This document shows, in pieces, positions 49,558 through 58,780 of a DNA stretch of 64,000 bases. This stretch comes from Acinetobacter sp. MB5 (GTDB lineage Bacteria > Pseudomonadota > Gammaproteobacteria > Pseudomonadales > Moraxellaceae). Where the stretch lies: positions 124,001 to 188,000 of the forward strand of contig NZ_POVU01000002.1 in assembly GCF_003261585.1 (NCBI RefSeq), in the 5' to 3' direction. The translations under genes were made by a program, and so were the position numbers. The notes under the pieces were generated by a model, which was given only the letters and a program-made list of their open reading frames with translations, searched no databases and was not told the origin of the DNA. Position 1 is the stretch's first letter; the number at the start of each line of letters is the position of its first letter.

Positions 49558-50853
49558 ATGGCTCCAGCGATTATGCCTGTGCAAACTTCAGCAAATTTTC
49601 CATCTGCAACCACGGTTGTGATTATTGGTGGCGGCATCGTAGGTTTAACTGCGGCACTGACCTTGGCTGAACGCAATATTCCTGTGGTGGTCTTGGAAAA
49701 AGGACGCATTGCAGGTGAACAATCTTCACGCAACTTGGGCTGGGTACGCAAAACCAGTCGCTTGGCAGATGATATTCCACTGGCACAAGCCTCTGACCGA
49801 CTGTGGAAAGAAATGCCTGAGCGTGTCGGGGCGGATGTTGGCTATCGTCAGGCGGGCATCATGTTTATTGCACGCAATGAAACCCAAATGGCAATGCATG
49901 AAAACTGGCTCAAGTCAGTACAACACCTTGAACTGGATTCACGTTTACTCAGCGCCAAAGAAATCCAGCAGATGGTGCCCCATGGTCAGGGCAACTGGGC
50001 AGGCGGTATTTTTACTCAGTCCGATGGTCGCGCTGAACCAACCTTAGCCTCTAGTGCAATTGCCAAAGCAGCCATGGCAAAAGGTGCAATCATTATCGAA
50101 AATTGTGCCGTTCGTGGCTTAGTGACCCAAGCGGGTAAAGTCAGCGGTGTGATGACAGAAAAAGGTGAAATTGCTTGTGAGCAAGTGCTGTTGGCGGGTG
50201 GTTTATGGTCACGTCGTTTCTTGGGTAATCTCGGCATTACTCTACCAACGCTGCCATTGATCTGTTCAGTACTACGAACCAAACCGATGCAAGGCCCAAC
50301 TGATATTGCAGTCGGTGCGCCTGACTTTTCATTCCGTAAACACAAAGATGGCGGATTTATTATTACCCAACGTGGTGCGCTAGATGCGCCTTTGACCCTA
50401 GATCATCTGCTGATCGGCACACGCTACATGTCACAGCTTCGTGGTCAGCGCAGTTTCTTACGCATTTCACTGGGTAAATATTTCTTTCAGGATTTGGCGC
50501 TATCTCGCCGTTGGAACAATCAAAGTGTTTCTCCGTTTGAACGTATTCGCACCATGGATCCCCACGCCAATCCTGCTTTAAACAGTGAAGCGATGCACAA
50601 TTTAACAACAGCTTGGCCAGCTTTTAAGCATGCAGAAATCGACGATGCTTGGGCAGGTATCATTGATGTCACGCCAGATTCCAACCCTGTAATTGGCCCT
50701 GTCACACAAATTCCTGGGCTGCATGTTGCCACAGGTTTTTCTGGTCATGGCTTTGGTACATCACCTGCGGCAGGGCAACTGGCAGCAGACCTGATTTCTG
50801 GGCATTCCCCAATTATTGACCCAAGCCCATATCGTTTCGAGCGTTTTAGCTAG
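49558..50853 (+). CDS. DadA-like FAD-dependent amine/D-amino acid oxidoreductase
   Basis: About 431 residues, start ATG 49558 with TAAGGA seven bases upstream (GTG 49555 also open). The FAD Rossmann motif is VVIIGGGIVGLTAALTLAER (about 21-40), followed by EKGRIAGEQSSRNLGWVRKT; the C-terminal FAD contact is VATGFSGHGFGTSPAAGQLA. These are typical of the DAO superfamily near DadA and sarcosine/amine oxidases. It would oxidise an amine to an imine, which RidA and the OCD-family protein next to it can process. The substrate is unknown. It is convergent with a small secreted-protein gene eight bases away. Confidence 0.82.
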   Translation: MAPAIMPVQTSANFPSATTVVIIGGGIVGLTAALTLAERNIPVVVLEKGRIAGEQSSRNLGWVRKTSRLADDIPLAQASDRLWKEMPERVGADVGYRQAGIMFIARNETQMAMHENWLKSVQHLELDSRLLSAKEIQQMVPHGQGNWAGGIFTQSDGRAEPTLASSAIAKAAMAKGAIIIENCAVRGLVTQAGKVSGVMTEKGEIACEQVLLAGGLWSRRFLGNLGITLPTLPLICSVLRTKPMQGPTDIAVGAPDFSFRKHKDGGFIITQRGALDAPLTLDHLLIGTRYMSQLRGQRSFLRISLGKYFFQDLALSRRWNNQSVSPFERIRTMDPHANPALNSEAMHNLTTAWPAFKHAEIDDAWAGIIDVTPDSNPVIGPVTQIPGLHVATGFSGHGFGTSPAAGQLAADLISGHSPIIDPSPYRFERFS

Positions 50854-50860
50854 GTCTTGA

Positions 50861-51154
50861 TTAAGAATAATCGGACTGAATTTCCACAATCTGCCCACCT
50901 GAAATGAAGACCTTGTAAATCATCATTTCCAGTTTAAAGCTATAAACCAAAGCATAATGTGTCCGCCCACGCCGATCCCGAAAGGTGGTCTGTGTGGGAT
51001 GCGTTAATCTACCTTCCATTTTATTTAAAAATTCACTTTGAGTATCGCCAATACGCACAATCGCACCCGATGGTGCATAGAATGAATCTGTTCCCTCTAT
51101 CGCGAACGCTGCACTCGATAGACAAAGCAAAAAAGCTGCACATAATTTTCGCAT
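50861..51154 (-). CDS. Small secreted DUF2845-like protein
   Basis: A 97-residue protein with a signal peptide (MRKLCAAFLLCLSSAAFAIE, cleavage near AFA-IEG). The remaining 78 residues include APSGAIVRIGDTQSEFLNKM and FISGGQIVEIQSDYS, resembling the DUF2845 family of small periplasmic proteins with no assigned function. It is convergent with the DadA-like gene with eight bases between stops. Confidence 0.68.
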   Translation of the reverse strand: MRKLCAAFLLCLSSAAFAIEGTDSFYAPSGAIVRIGDTQSEFLNKMEGRLTHPTQTTFRDRRGRTHYALVYSFKLEMMIYKVFISGGQIVEIQSDYS

Positions 51155-51267
51155 ATCTCATTTCCCCGATGATGTCTTTTTATTAGTTAGAATCACTCCA
51201 TTTTATACAAATCAATAGTTTAATTTTATATAATCTATACAGTATTTTTCAGAAAGTTCTCCTTTTG

Positions 51268-52221
51268 CTATTCATCAAACGAAGCTGGATTCTTACGATA
51301 TAAAGTCGGTTCTTGTGACAGTTTTTCTGCCAAAAACTGAATCAATACACTGAGTTTTGGCGGAACATGCCGTGTGGTGGAATACAGCAACCATGCTGCC
51401 CCACTATAGTAAGTTTTAAACTGCCACTCGGCTAAAACCTGTTGTAATGCTCCACGATCAAGTGCTTGCCGTGCCACAAAATACGGCAGACTGGCAATTC
51501 CCAAATGCTGCAAAGCAGCATCTAGACGAATCCCCGTATGATTGGCAGCATAACGCCCCTGTACTGCAACGATGACCGTTTGCTGCCCGCGCTGAAATTT
51601 CCATTTAGAGTCACTGGGCTGTTCACCCAAATAAATACACTGATGCTGTTTTAAATCGCGTGGATGTTGAGGTGTGCCATGTTGCTGTAAATATTCAGGT
51701 GTGGCACAAATCAAATGATCAATCTCAATCAGTTTTCGCCCCATCAAACCCAGTGGTGGTTGATTGGTAATTCGAATTGCCAGATCAATGTCATCATCAA
51801 TCAAATCGACATAGCGATCTTCAAGCAGCATTTCGATATTAATTTTGGGATAACGCTGCAAAAACTCAGGCATATACGGATGCAGCAAAAAATGCCCGAC
51901 CGCTTTCGGCACACTCATACGAACCGTGCCTTGTGGTTCGGCATCAAACTGCCCAGAACTTTGCATGACTGCTTGTGCGGCATTCAGCATTTCTTGGCAA
52001 TGCAGATAAACCTGCTCCCCACTCTCGCTTAAACGCAGTTTACGCGTGGTGCGCTGTAACAGACGTGTCGCCAAGGCTTTTTCCAGACGTGAAATTGCCC
52101 GACTAATCGCCGAAGGTGTTGTTCCGAGTTGTCGCGCGGTTTCCGAGAAGCTGCCTGTTTCCACGACTTTAACGAAAGTCGCCATTTCTTGCAGTAAATA
52201 TAGGCTTTGATTTGTGCTCAT
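51268..52221 (-). CDS. LysR-family transcriptional regulator (CrgA/DmlR-like)
   Basis: A 317-residue LysR protein. The helix-turn-helix lies in GSFSETARQLGTTPSAISRA with ISRLEKALATRLLQRTTRKL next, and the C-terminal effector domain contains VRMSVPKAVGHFLLHPYMPE and LAIRITNQPPLGLMGRKL. It is divergent from the AlaX gene (88 bases) and downstream of the amine-oxidising cassette, either of which it may regulate. Confidence 0.85.
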   Translation of the reverse strand: MSTNQSLYLLQEMATFVKVVETGSFSETARQLGTTPSAISRAISRLEKALATRLLQRTTRKLRLSESGEQVYLHCQEMLNAAQAVMQSSGQFDAEPQGTVRMSVPKAVGHFLLHPYMPEFLQRYPKINIEMLLEDRYVDLIDDDIDLAIRITNQPPLGLMGRKLIEIDHLICATPEYLQQHGTPQHPRDLKQHQCIYLGEQPSDSKWKFQRGQQTVIVAVQGRYAANHTGIRLDAALQHLGIASLPYFVARQALDRGALQQVLAEWQFKTYYSGAAWLLYSTTRHVPPKLSVLIQFLAEKLSQEPTLYRKNPASFDE

Positions 52222-52308
52222 CAGGCAAAAGTCATTTGGTTTTAAACCGAATTATCAACATTCAAAGCCTATAATACAATGCCAGTTCGATTTTTCTTGG
52301 AGATGAAG

Positions 52309-52953
52309 ATGACTGAAGCATTGTACTTATCTGGAGCAACTCAGGGTTACGTTGAAGTATTAAGTTGTGAAGCAGATGACCATGGCAACTATCAGGTGCG
52401 TCTGTCAGCTACACCTTTTCATCCTCAAGGGGGTGGACAACCGAGTGATGTTGGTTCGATTAACCAAGTTGCAGTGACGCATGTTGCGCTGCAAGATGGC
52501 GAAATTGTGCATACTTGTGCGGAAGCGATTGCATTGGGTCAGGCACAAGCATGTGTCGATGTAGAGAAACGTCAACTCTATAGTCGACTGCATTCGGCTG
52601 GTCATTTGATCGGGCATATCTTGCAACAAAAAGGCTGGCGGCCAGTTAAGGCACAACACTGGGTCGATGATGCAAAAGTCCAGTTTGTCCCACTCGAACA
52701 GGCACAAACGATTGAACTGCCAGAACTGGAAAAATGGTGTAATGAGCATGTGTCAGCAGGTCTCATCACCACTGTAAAACAAAATGCAGATGGTTTTCGT
52801 GAAGTGAATTTTGGTGAATTCCCTGCTTTTCCTTGTGGTGGCACACACGTCAGCAATTTAGCAGAAATTGAACAGATTCAGATTGAAAAGGTTCAACTTA
52901 AAAAAGGAAAATTAACCGTCAATTATACGGTTACGCAGAAAGTAGTTGCATAA
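52309..52953 (+). CDS. AlaX-type alanyl-tRNA editing protein
   Basis: ATG 52309 (MTEALYLSGATQGYVEVLSC) with GGAG six bases upstream gives 214 residues; the frame extends to 52279. The Zn-binding editing motif is present: HSAGHLIGHIL (about 98-108; HxxxH) and PCGGTHVSNLAEI (about 179-191; CxxxH). AlaX proteins hydrolyse Ser- or Gly-mischarged tRNA(Ala) in trans in the cytoplasm. It is monocistronic and unrelated to the neighbouring catabolic genes. Firm family call. Confidence 0.9.
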   Translation: MTEALYLSGATQGYVEVLSCEADDHGNYQVRLSATPFHPQGGGQPSDVGSINQVAVTHVALQDGEIVHTCAEAIALGQAQACVDVEKRQLYSRLHSAGHLIGHILQQKGWRPVKAQHWVDDAKVQFVPLEQAQTIELPELEKWCNEHVSAGLITTVKQNADGFREVNFGEFPAFPCGGTHVSNLAEIEQIQIEKVQLKKGKLTVNYTVTQKVVA

Positions 52954-53139
52954 AAGAATCATCCCTAACAGACGCTTAGGGATTTTGAGTTTTGAATACC
53001 CGTGTTATTCATTGCTCCACTTTATTTTAAAAATTTCTTATAAATTACAACATTGATTTTTCTAAAATCCAACTCACCCATGTATAATCCTTCAAACAAT
53101 ATAAAATATAACACTTGATAAAATTTGAGCTCAAAATTA

Positions 53140-53592
53140 ATGAAATTCAACACAAGTCGTATCGGCTATACCCTCATTTTTTTGATTATATTATTGATTT
53201 TATTTCAATGTAGCCAACCTTATTTGCGCATCAAGCCGACAATCACACAAGAAAATGGATTAGTTTTTCATTTTTCTAGACACAATGAGACCATCACGAA
53301 CTATACAATCCGAGACTTAGAAGATAAAACTTCTCCGCAACGTATTATTTTTGCGTCTGGTGAATTATCAAAATCACCTACAGAAATTCGTATAGAACCT
53401 CAGATCAAGAAACAATTACAAAAACAACATGCCTATTTTTTATCAGTTTCTTTAAGTGGTTATGGTGATCGGGCATCAGTGACGATCAACAGTCCAAGCT
53501 TCTGCCGTACTCAAACATCTTGGCTAAAAACATTTCCTTTAGAAGATGCAACCTCGTTTATTGAACGGTGCCATCGTTCATCTGATTTATAA
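53140..53592 (+). CDS. Paralogue 1 of a tandem unknown membrane-anchored family
   Basis: About 150 residues from ATG 53140 (the frame reaches to 53125). One N-terminal transmembrane segment (YTLIFLIILLILFQC) ends in Cys, then a hydrophilic probably periplasmic domain. Conserved in all three copies: DLED/DLEN, HAYFLS, GYGD, a Cys near the C-terminus (SFC) and FIERCHR at the end. The Cys after the membrane segment lacks a good lipobox (Gln at -1), so it is likely a signal anchor, not a proven lipoprotein. I do not recognise the family. Surrounding DNA is more AT-rich than neighbours. Confidence 0.75.
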   Translation: MKFNTSRIGYTLIFLIILLILFQCSQPYLRIKPTITQENGLVFHFSRHNETITNYTIRDLEDKTSPQRIIFASGELSKSPTEIRIEPQIKKQLQKQHAYFLSVSLSGYGDRASVTINSPSFCRTQTSWLKTFPLEDATSFIERCHRSSDL

Positions 53593-53636
53593 CAATTGAA
53601 AAGTATTAACAATAGTAAAATTTGAGTTCTAGTCCA

Positions 53637-54083
53637 ATGAGATTCAACATCAGCTTTATTAGCTATACAGCCATTTTATTGATTATTTTATTGCTGCTTT
53701 TCCAATGCAGCGAACCTCATCTATATGTAAAATCGAATACATCCAATCAGACACTGATCTTTCTATCATCAGAAAATCAAGAGATTAGTTATTACCAAAT
53801 TCAAGACTTAGAGAATAAACAACACCCTCAACGGACTGTATACTTCTCTGGCTATAATCAAATCGTGCCTTCAGAGATTCGTATTACACCTAAAATGCAG
53901 AAACAGATGAAAATGCATCATGCTTATTTTTTATCTGCTGTTATAGACGGCTATGGTGACCATGCATCTACCACCATCCGTAGCCTAGGATTTTGTCAAG
54001 TCGGAAACAAATGGCTGACGCCCTCTGCACTTGAAGATGAAGGCGTATTTATTGAGCGATGCCATCGTTACGTTGATCCCTAA
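53637..54083 (+). CDS. Paralogue 2 of a tandem unknown membrane-anchored family
   Basis: About 148 residues from ATG 53637. The anchor (YTAILLIILLLLFQC), the IQDLENKQHPQR segment, HHAYFLSAVIDGYGDHAS, GFC and VFIERCHR match the copies on either side. The sequence before its ATG (AAAATTTGAG) repeats that before paralogue 1, so the duplication included the translation start region. Function unknown. Confidence 0.75.
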   Translation: MRFNISFISYTAILLIILLLLFQCSEPHLYVKSNTSNQTLIFLSSENQEISYYQIQDLENKQHPQRTVYFSGYNQIVPSEIRITPKMQKQMKMHHAYFLSAVIDGYGDHASTTIRSLGFCQVGNKWLTPSALEDEGVFIERCHRYVDP

Positions 54084-54214
54084 ATAATCGAACCAATCTA
54101 AAGATTTAAATGGTTAAAATTTGATGAGAAATTTACAACTGATCAAATTCATTCTTTAAAAAATCTAAGCGAATAAATCATTAAATACAAACAATTGATA
54201 AACTCTGAATCACA

Positions 54215-54673
54215 ATGAAATTAAAGAAAAGACAGATTGGTTATAGCGTCATTTTGATAATGATTGTTCTAACTCTTATCCAATGTCATCAGCCTAATGT
54301 GTCTATAAAATCCAAAATTAACAATAATTATCTGATTTTTCAGATATTCCCTAAAAATATAAACATAGACATGTATGAAATACAAGATTTAGAAAATAAA
54401 GCATATCCACAATATCTAATACTAGATTCAAGTCAGCTATTAAATAATCCTAAACAAGTCATTCTTGGTGCTCATATTCAGAAATATTTAAAAATGCACC
54501 ATGCTTATTTTTTATCTATTTCACTGCTAGGTTATGGTGATCGAGCACCAAGAACCGTCAATAGTCAGGGATTTTGCTGGATTCAAGATCAATGGCTCAT
54601 TCCTGCTAAATATGAAGATGAAACTTCATTTATTGAACGATGTCACAGAGTAAAAACTAGGAAAATAACATGA
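54215..54673 (+). CDS. Paralogue 3 of a tandem unknown membrane-anchored family
   Basis: 152 residues from ATG 54215. The most divergent of the three, but it retains the anchor ending in Cys (YSVILIMIVLTLIQC), IQDLENKAYPQ, KMHHAYFLSISLLGYGDRAP, GFCWIQDQWL and SFIERCHR. It carries an extra basic tail. CAATTGATAAA upstream echoes the leader of the other copies. Function unknown. Confidence 0.75.
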   Translation: MKLKKRQIGYSVILIMIVLTLIQCHQPNVSIKSKINNNYLIFQIFPKNINIDMYEIQDLENKAYPQYLILDSSQLLNNPKQVILGAHIQKYLKMHHAYFLSISLLGYGDRAPRTVNSQGFCWIQDQWLIPAKYEDETSFIERCHRVKTRKIT

Positions 54674-54784
54674 ATATAAACTTATTATTTGGCTATGATC
54701 TTTCAATAAAAACATATCATTATCTAAAGAAATTCAAAATGATTGCTTACAGGCATAAAGAATACTGTGGAACGGGTTTCTTTT

Positions 54785-55024
54785 ATGATGATCAAGCGAT
54801 ATTTTATACCCATTTTTCACGATGGAGATCCTGACCTAAACCATGAATCGATTATCAAATACTTTAACAATCCTGAAGATTTTATTGAATGGTTATCTAA
54901 ACAAAATGATGATTCACTGAGCGGGAAAGAATCAAATAATGAATGGTATACAAATAATCAAAGAATAACGAAAAATCGATTAACCATCTTAATTGAAAAT
55001 TTCCTTAAATCTAATAAAAATTGA
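54785..55024 (+). CDS. Small unknown protein after the tandem paralogues
   Basis: The open frame starts at 54743, but ATG 54785 (MMIKRYFIPIFHDGDPDLNH) seems a better N-terminus, giving about 79 residues. The protein is acidic, soluble and rich in Asn and Ser, with no signal peptide (FNNPEDFIEWLSKQNDDSLS). No family recognised. It is in the same AT-rich block and direction as the three paralogues, and its ribosome binding site is weak, so it could be a remnant. Confidence 0.5.
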   Translation: MMIKRYFIPIFHDGDPDLNHESIIKYFNNPEDFIEWLSKQNDDSLSGKESNNEWYTNNQRITKNRLTILIENFLKSNKN

Positions 55025-55100
55025 ATCAACCCTTAAGACGCCCATCATATACATCAGCCATAACTAAAACCAATGTATATGATGATCTTGATCTACAACA

Positions 55101-58043
55101 TTAAGAAGACAGCATTGCATTTAAAACCTGAACTGGATGTTTTGCTGTTTCTTGCTCAATTCGTTTAATCTGTGTTCGGCACGAATAACCTGTCACCAAG
55201 AATTGTGCACCATGCTGCTTTTGTTTCTCCTGCCAAGACTGACTGTAGATTTGCTGTGAAAGCTCACGATGCTCAGCTTCATGTCCATAAGTACCCGCCA
55301 TACCGCAGCAGCCCAAAGCCAAAGTTTCAAGTTTTAGATCAAAAGCTTTAAACACGTTTTGCCACTGTGCTGTTGATGCTGGAACTTGGGTGCGTTCAGT
55401 ACAATGCCCTGCCAAGTAATAAGTTTGTGCTGTAACTGACTTTAGATTTTGCACAGGATAATTTTGCAAATGAGCAACCAGCCATTCCTGCAACATCAAT
55501 ACTTTAAAGCTTGCTGCTGCAACAGGCTGTTGATATTGCACCTGATATTCTTGACGATAGACCAGTGTCATTGCAGGGTCGATACCGACCAAAGCTAAAC
55601 CTGAATCTGCTGCTTTACTCAGTAATCCACTACTCTTGGCACGTAGTTCCTCAAACTCTTGAATAAATCCATGCACATGCAATGGTTTACCATTTGGGAA
55701 GTACGGCAAAATGTAGACTTGAACCCCTAATTTTTTCAGCAATTCAATGCTGTCCAAGAACACAGGCGTATCGAAATAGCGGGTAAATGCATCCTGCACC
55801 AAAATCACTGCCTGCTCCGAGGCTTGAGGCAGATTTGAGCAATCTTGCTTGAGCAGAATTGCTCCCATTTTAGAAAGATCAACATTGGCTTGTGGATGGA
55901 ACAATGGAATATCCACGACTTTGAGCAAATCACGTTGCAGGCTTTGCACCAGTTTTTGTTTTTGCACAAAGTTATACAACGATGCAAAATTTGCCATCAT
56001 TGGAATAAAACGTTCTAAGTTACTGATCAAATAGTCTCTTAAAGAACGTGAATTGCGCTGATGGAATTTTTCCAAGAAGCGCGCTTTGCTGTCTGGGATA
56101 TCAACCTTGACAGGACATTGCCCTGCACAAGATTTACACGACAAACAACCATGTAAAGCATCGTAAACTTCACGGTCAAAGGCTTGAGTTTGTTCACCTT
56201 GGTTTTCACGTCTTAGCCATTCTTTCACCAAGGTTGCACGACCTTTTGGCGAGTGAATCCGATCTCGGGTCACTTTGTACGACGGGCACATTGGATCATC
56301 TAGGTCAAAGTTAAAACATGCACCATTCCCATTACAGTGCATGGTGGTACCAAAGTTTTCCCAGTCATTTTTAGCAATTTGCTTGTCTGATTCACCACGT
56401 AGCGGCACTTCAAGCAATTTGATCAAACTGGCTTGTGGCTGCGTGTCTGGTGTTGAAATTTTCCCTGGGTTGAGCTGGTTATTTGGATCAAACAAGCCTT
56501 TAACTTTTTGAATCAATGGATAAGACTTGCCAAAGAACACAGGTGCATACTCTGAACGCAAGCCTTTACCATGTTCTCCCCAAATCACACCACCATATTT
56601 ATGGGTTAACTCAACAATTTTGTCGCTGATCAACTGCACCATTTTCGCAGATTCAGGATCTTTCATGTCTAACAGTGGACGCACATGCAATACACCTGCA
56701 TCGACATGCCCGAACATGCCGTAAGCTAAACCTTGACCATCCAGTAATGCTCTAAATTCAGCAATATAATCTGCCAAATGTTCAGGTGGCACAGCCGTAT
56801 CTTCAACAAACGGTTGTGGGCGTTTTTCACCTGTTACATTACCGAGCAAGCCCACCGAACGTTTACGCATACTATAAACATCGGTGATTTGCTGGTTGCC
56901 ATTGGCGAGCGTTAAACTGAGACGTTTAACACTTTCATCCTGCTGTAAATGCTGAATAAATTTCTGTTTTAATGCTTCAAGTGCTTCAGGCGTTTCAGCA
57001 TCAATCTCAACCAAGTTAATCCCTTGAATCACATAAGGTGCTTCAGGCTCAGGAAAATACGGCGAAACTTTCTGCCAGACAATATCATTCTTAGCCAAGT
57101 TCAACACTTTAGAGTCAACTGTTTCAATCGACAATGGATCAAGTGCCATCAAAGCTTTGGCATCTTTTAATGCATTTTGGAAATTGTCATAACCAATATT
57201 AATTAAAGCACGATGCTTCGGAATCGGTAAAACACTGACAGTCGCTTCAGCAATAAAGCCCAGTGTTCCTTCACTACCACATAAAATATTATTGATATTA
57301 AAAGTTTGCTCGTCATACAGCGCAGGCAAATCATAACCTGTCAGCGAACGGTTTAATTTTGGAAAACTCTGCTCAATCAGTTCTTGATTATTTTCAACGA
57401 TCTCTAAAAGCTGCTGATAGAGTTTTTTCTGAAACTCAGATTTATCGGCAATGCCTTGGCTAAATTCTTGTAGATTCAACGGCTTTGAATCCAGAATTTC
57501 AGCATTAATCAGTACTGTTTTTAATGCGAGAACATGATGATGGGTTTTACCATAACGACAACTGCCCTGCCCGCTGGCATCGGTATTGATCATACCGCCA
57601 ATGGTTGCGCGGTTTGACGTTGACAACTCTGGCGCAAAAAATAGACCATGTTTTTTCAGTTCGACATTCAACTGATCTTTGACCACACCTGCCTGCACGG
57701 TTGCAGTACGGCGCACTGGGTCAATATCCAAAATTTTATTCATGTGTCGAGACAGATCGACCACAATACCATTGGTCAATGACTGACCATTGGTGCCTGT
57801 ACCACCCCCGCGTGGTGTAATCACCAATGACTTAAACTCATCCTGACTTGCCAAATGCATAATGCTTTGTAAGTCCTGAATATGTTTCGGATAAATCACC
57901 ACTTGTGGAATAAACTGATAAATCGAATTATCGGTTGAAAACACTTGTCTGGCTGCATCTGAACCATCAATATCACCTTCAAAAACTGGTGCTAACTGTT
58001 GGATAAAGGCTTGAGTGGCTGAATTCAGTGTTGGATTAGTCAT
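55101..58043 (-). CDS. YdiJ-type FAD-linked dehydrogenase with Fe-S/CCG domains
   Basis: A 980-residue fusion of a GlcD-like FAD-linked oxidase and a GlpC-like iron-sulfur domain. Residues about 50-270 bind FAD (VITPRGGGTGTNGQSLTNGI, RATIGGMINTDASGQGSCRY); the oxidase C-terminal domain includes GMFGHVDAGVLHVRPLLDM and WGEHGKGLRSEY. Around 640-660 lies a cysteine cluster (CLSCKSCAGQCPVKVD), and near the C-terminus are CCG-type motifs (AGHCTERTQ, LGCCGMAGTYGHEAE). The family oxidises D-2-hydroxyacids; E. coli YdiJ is a D-2-hydroxyglutarate dehydrogenase. Monocistronic. Confidence 0.87.
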   Translation of the reverse strand: MTNPTLNSATQAFIQQLAPVFEGDIDGSDAARQVFSTDNSIYQFIPQVVIYPKHIQDLQSIMHLASQDEFKSLVITPRGGGTGTNGQSLTNGIVVDLSRHMNKILDIDPVRRTATVQAGVVKDQLNVELKKHGLFFAPELSTSNRATIGGMINTDASGQGSCRYGKTHHHVLALKTVLINAEILDSKPLNLQEFSQGIADKSEFQKKLYQQLLEIVENNQELIEQSFPKLNRSLTGYDLPALYDEQTFNINNILCGSEGTLGFIAEATVSVLPIPKHRALINIGYDNFQNALKDAKALMALDPLSIETVDSKVLNLAKNDIVWQKVSPYFPEPEAPYVIQGINLVEIDAETPEALEALKQKFIQHLQQDESVKRLSLTLANGNQQITDVYSMRKRSVGLLGNVTGEKRPQPFVEDTAVPPEHLADYIAEFRALLDGQGLAYGMFGHVDAGVLHVRPLLDMKDPESAKMVQLISDKIVELTHKYGGVIWGEHGKGLRSEYAPVFFGKSYPLIQKVKGLFDPNNQLNPGKISTPDTQPQASLIKLLEVPLRGESDKQIAKNDWENFGTTMHCNGNGACFNFDLDDPMCPSYKVTRDRIHSPKGRATLVKEWLRRENQGEQTQAFDREVYDALHGCLSCKSCAGQCPVKVDIPDSKARFLEKFHQRNSRSLRDYLISNLERFIPMMANFASLYNFVQKQKLVQSLQRDLLKVVDIPLFHPQANVDLSKMGAILLKQDCSNLPQASEQAVILVQDAFTRYFDTPVFLDSIELLKKLGVQVYILPYFPNGKPLHVHGFIQEFEELRAKSSGLLSKAADSGLALVGIDPAMTLVYRQEYQVQYQQPVAAASFKVLMLQEWLVAHLQNYPVQNLKSVTAQTYYLAGHCTERTQVPASTAQWQNVFKAFDLKLETLALGCCGMAGTYGHEAEHRELSQQIYSQSWQEKQKQHGAQFLVTGYSCRTQIKRIEQETAKHPVQVLNAMLSS

Positions 58044-58737
58044 AACTCGGGTCTAATAAACAGGCTTAAAATTAAAATGATTGTGGTGAATCACTCATGA
58101 TGGTTTGAGTCAGCAATAAGATAGAGATTGTCTCTCTTCAACCTACTCAAGCGGTGCTTAATGATTCATCCTGTCACAAGGCATAATAAGGTATCGGATC
58201 ATACACTGAACACCCTAAAGCTGCCTCAAAGATTTCCTTATTTTGCTCAAATATTGGGTTTTTCATCTCAATAACATCAGGCTGGACAAGATCTTCAGAC
58301 ATGATTGAGATCAGTATGATGTACCGAAAAACACTTAAACGATCTGACCATGATCTACCTCAAGATTAAAATGCAACACCTTGAATGGTCTAAATTCGAC
58401 ATGAATATTCATTAAATAGTGCATGAGGATTTGGCTCAAGCGAAGAAAAATAATAGGGTTATTCCTTTTTTTCTCACTTATCTAAAAGATTTATCTGTTT
58501 GTTTTCTTGTGATTTTGATTGTTGCAATTTTTAAAATTCAAATAATTGTGATGTGATTCAAATATTTTTACCAAAGATTTTCACTGAATTAATGACATTA
58601 AAAACCTATTTGAGTTAACTCAACCAATTCCGCGAATTTAACAATAGAATTAAAAGCCAAGGACCATGCTTGTTAAATATCTATTTTCTAACACCAATAA
58701 AAAATAAAGGGAAAACCCATAAATGCTGATTATGCTT
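58044..58737. other. Long intergenic region without a supported gene
   Basis: About 690 AT-rich bases upstream of the YdiJ-type gene. No frame with a credible protein is visible. A strong terminator at its right end points along the plus strand (next feature), so a non-coding transcript is possible. Confidence 0.35.
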
Positions 58738-58778
58738 AAAGCGAGCCATCATTAGATAATGGCTCGCTTTATTTTTTT
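58738..58778. terminator. Strong hairpin with plus-strand U tail
   Basis: AAAGCGAGCCAT and ATGGCTCGCTTT form a perfect 12-base stem around a nine-base loop, followed on the plus strand by ATTTTTTT. On the minus strand it lies right behind the aldehyde dehydrogenase stop (58781) but its U tail there is poor. No plus-strand gene precedes it. Confidence 0.7.
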
Positions 58779-58780
58779 AA

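Noticed and set aside
53140..54673. Lipoprotein assignment for the three tandem paralogues
   Set aside because: The Cys follows Gln (FQC/IQC), not the small residue required at -1 of a lipobox, so a signal anchor is preferred.
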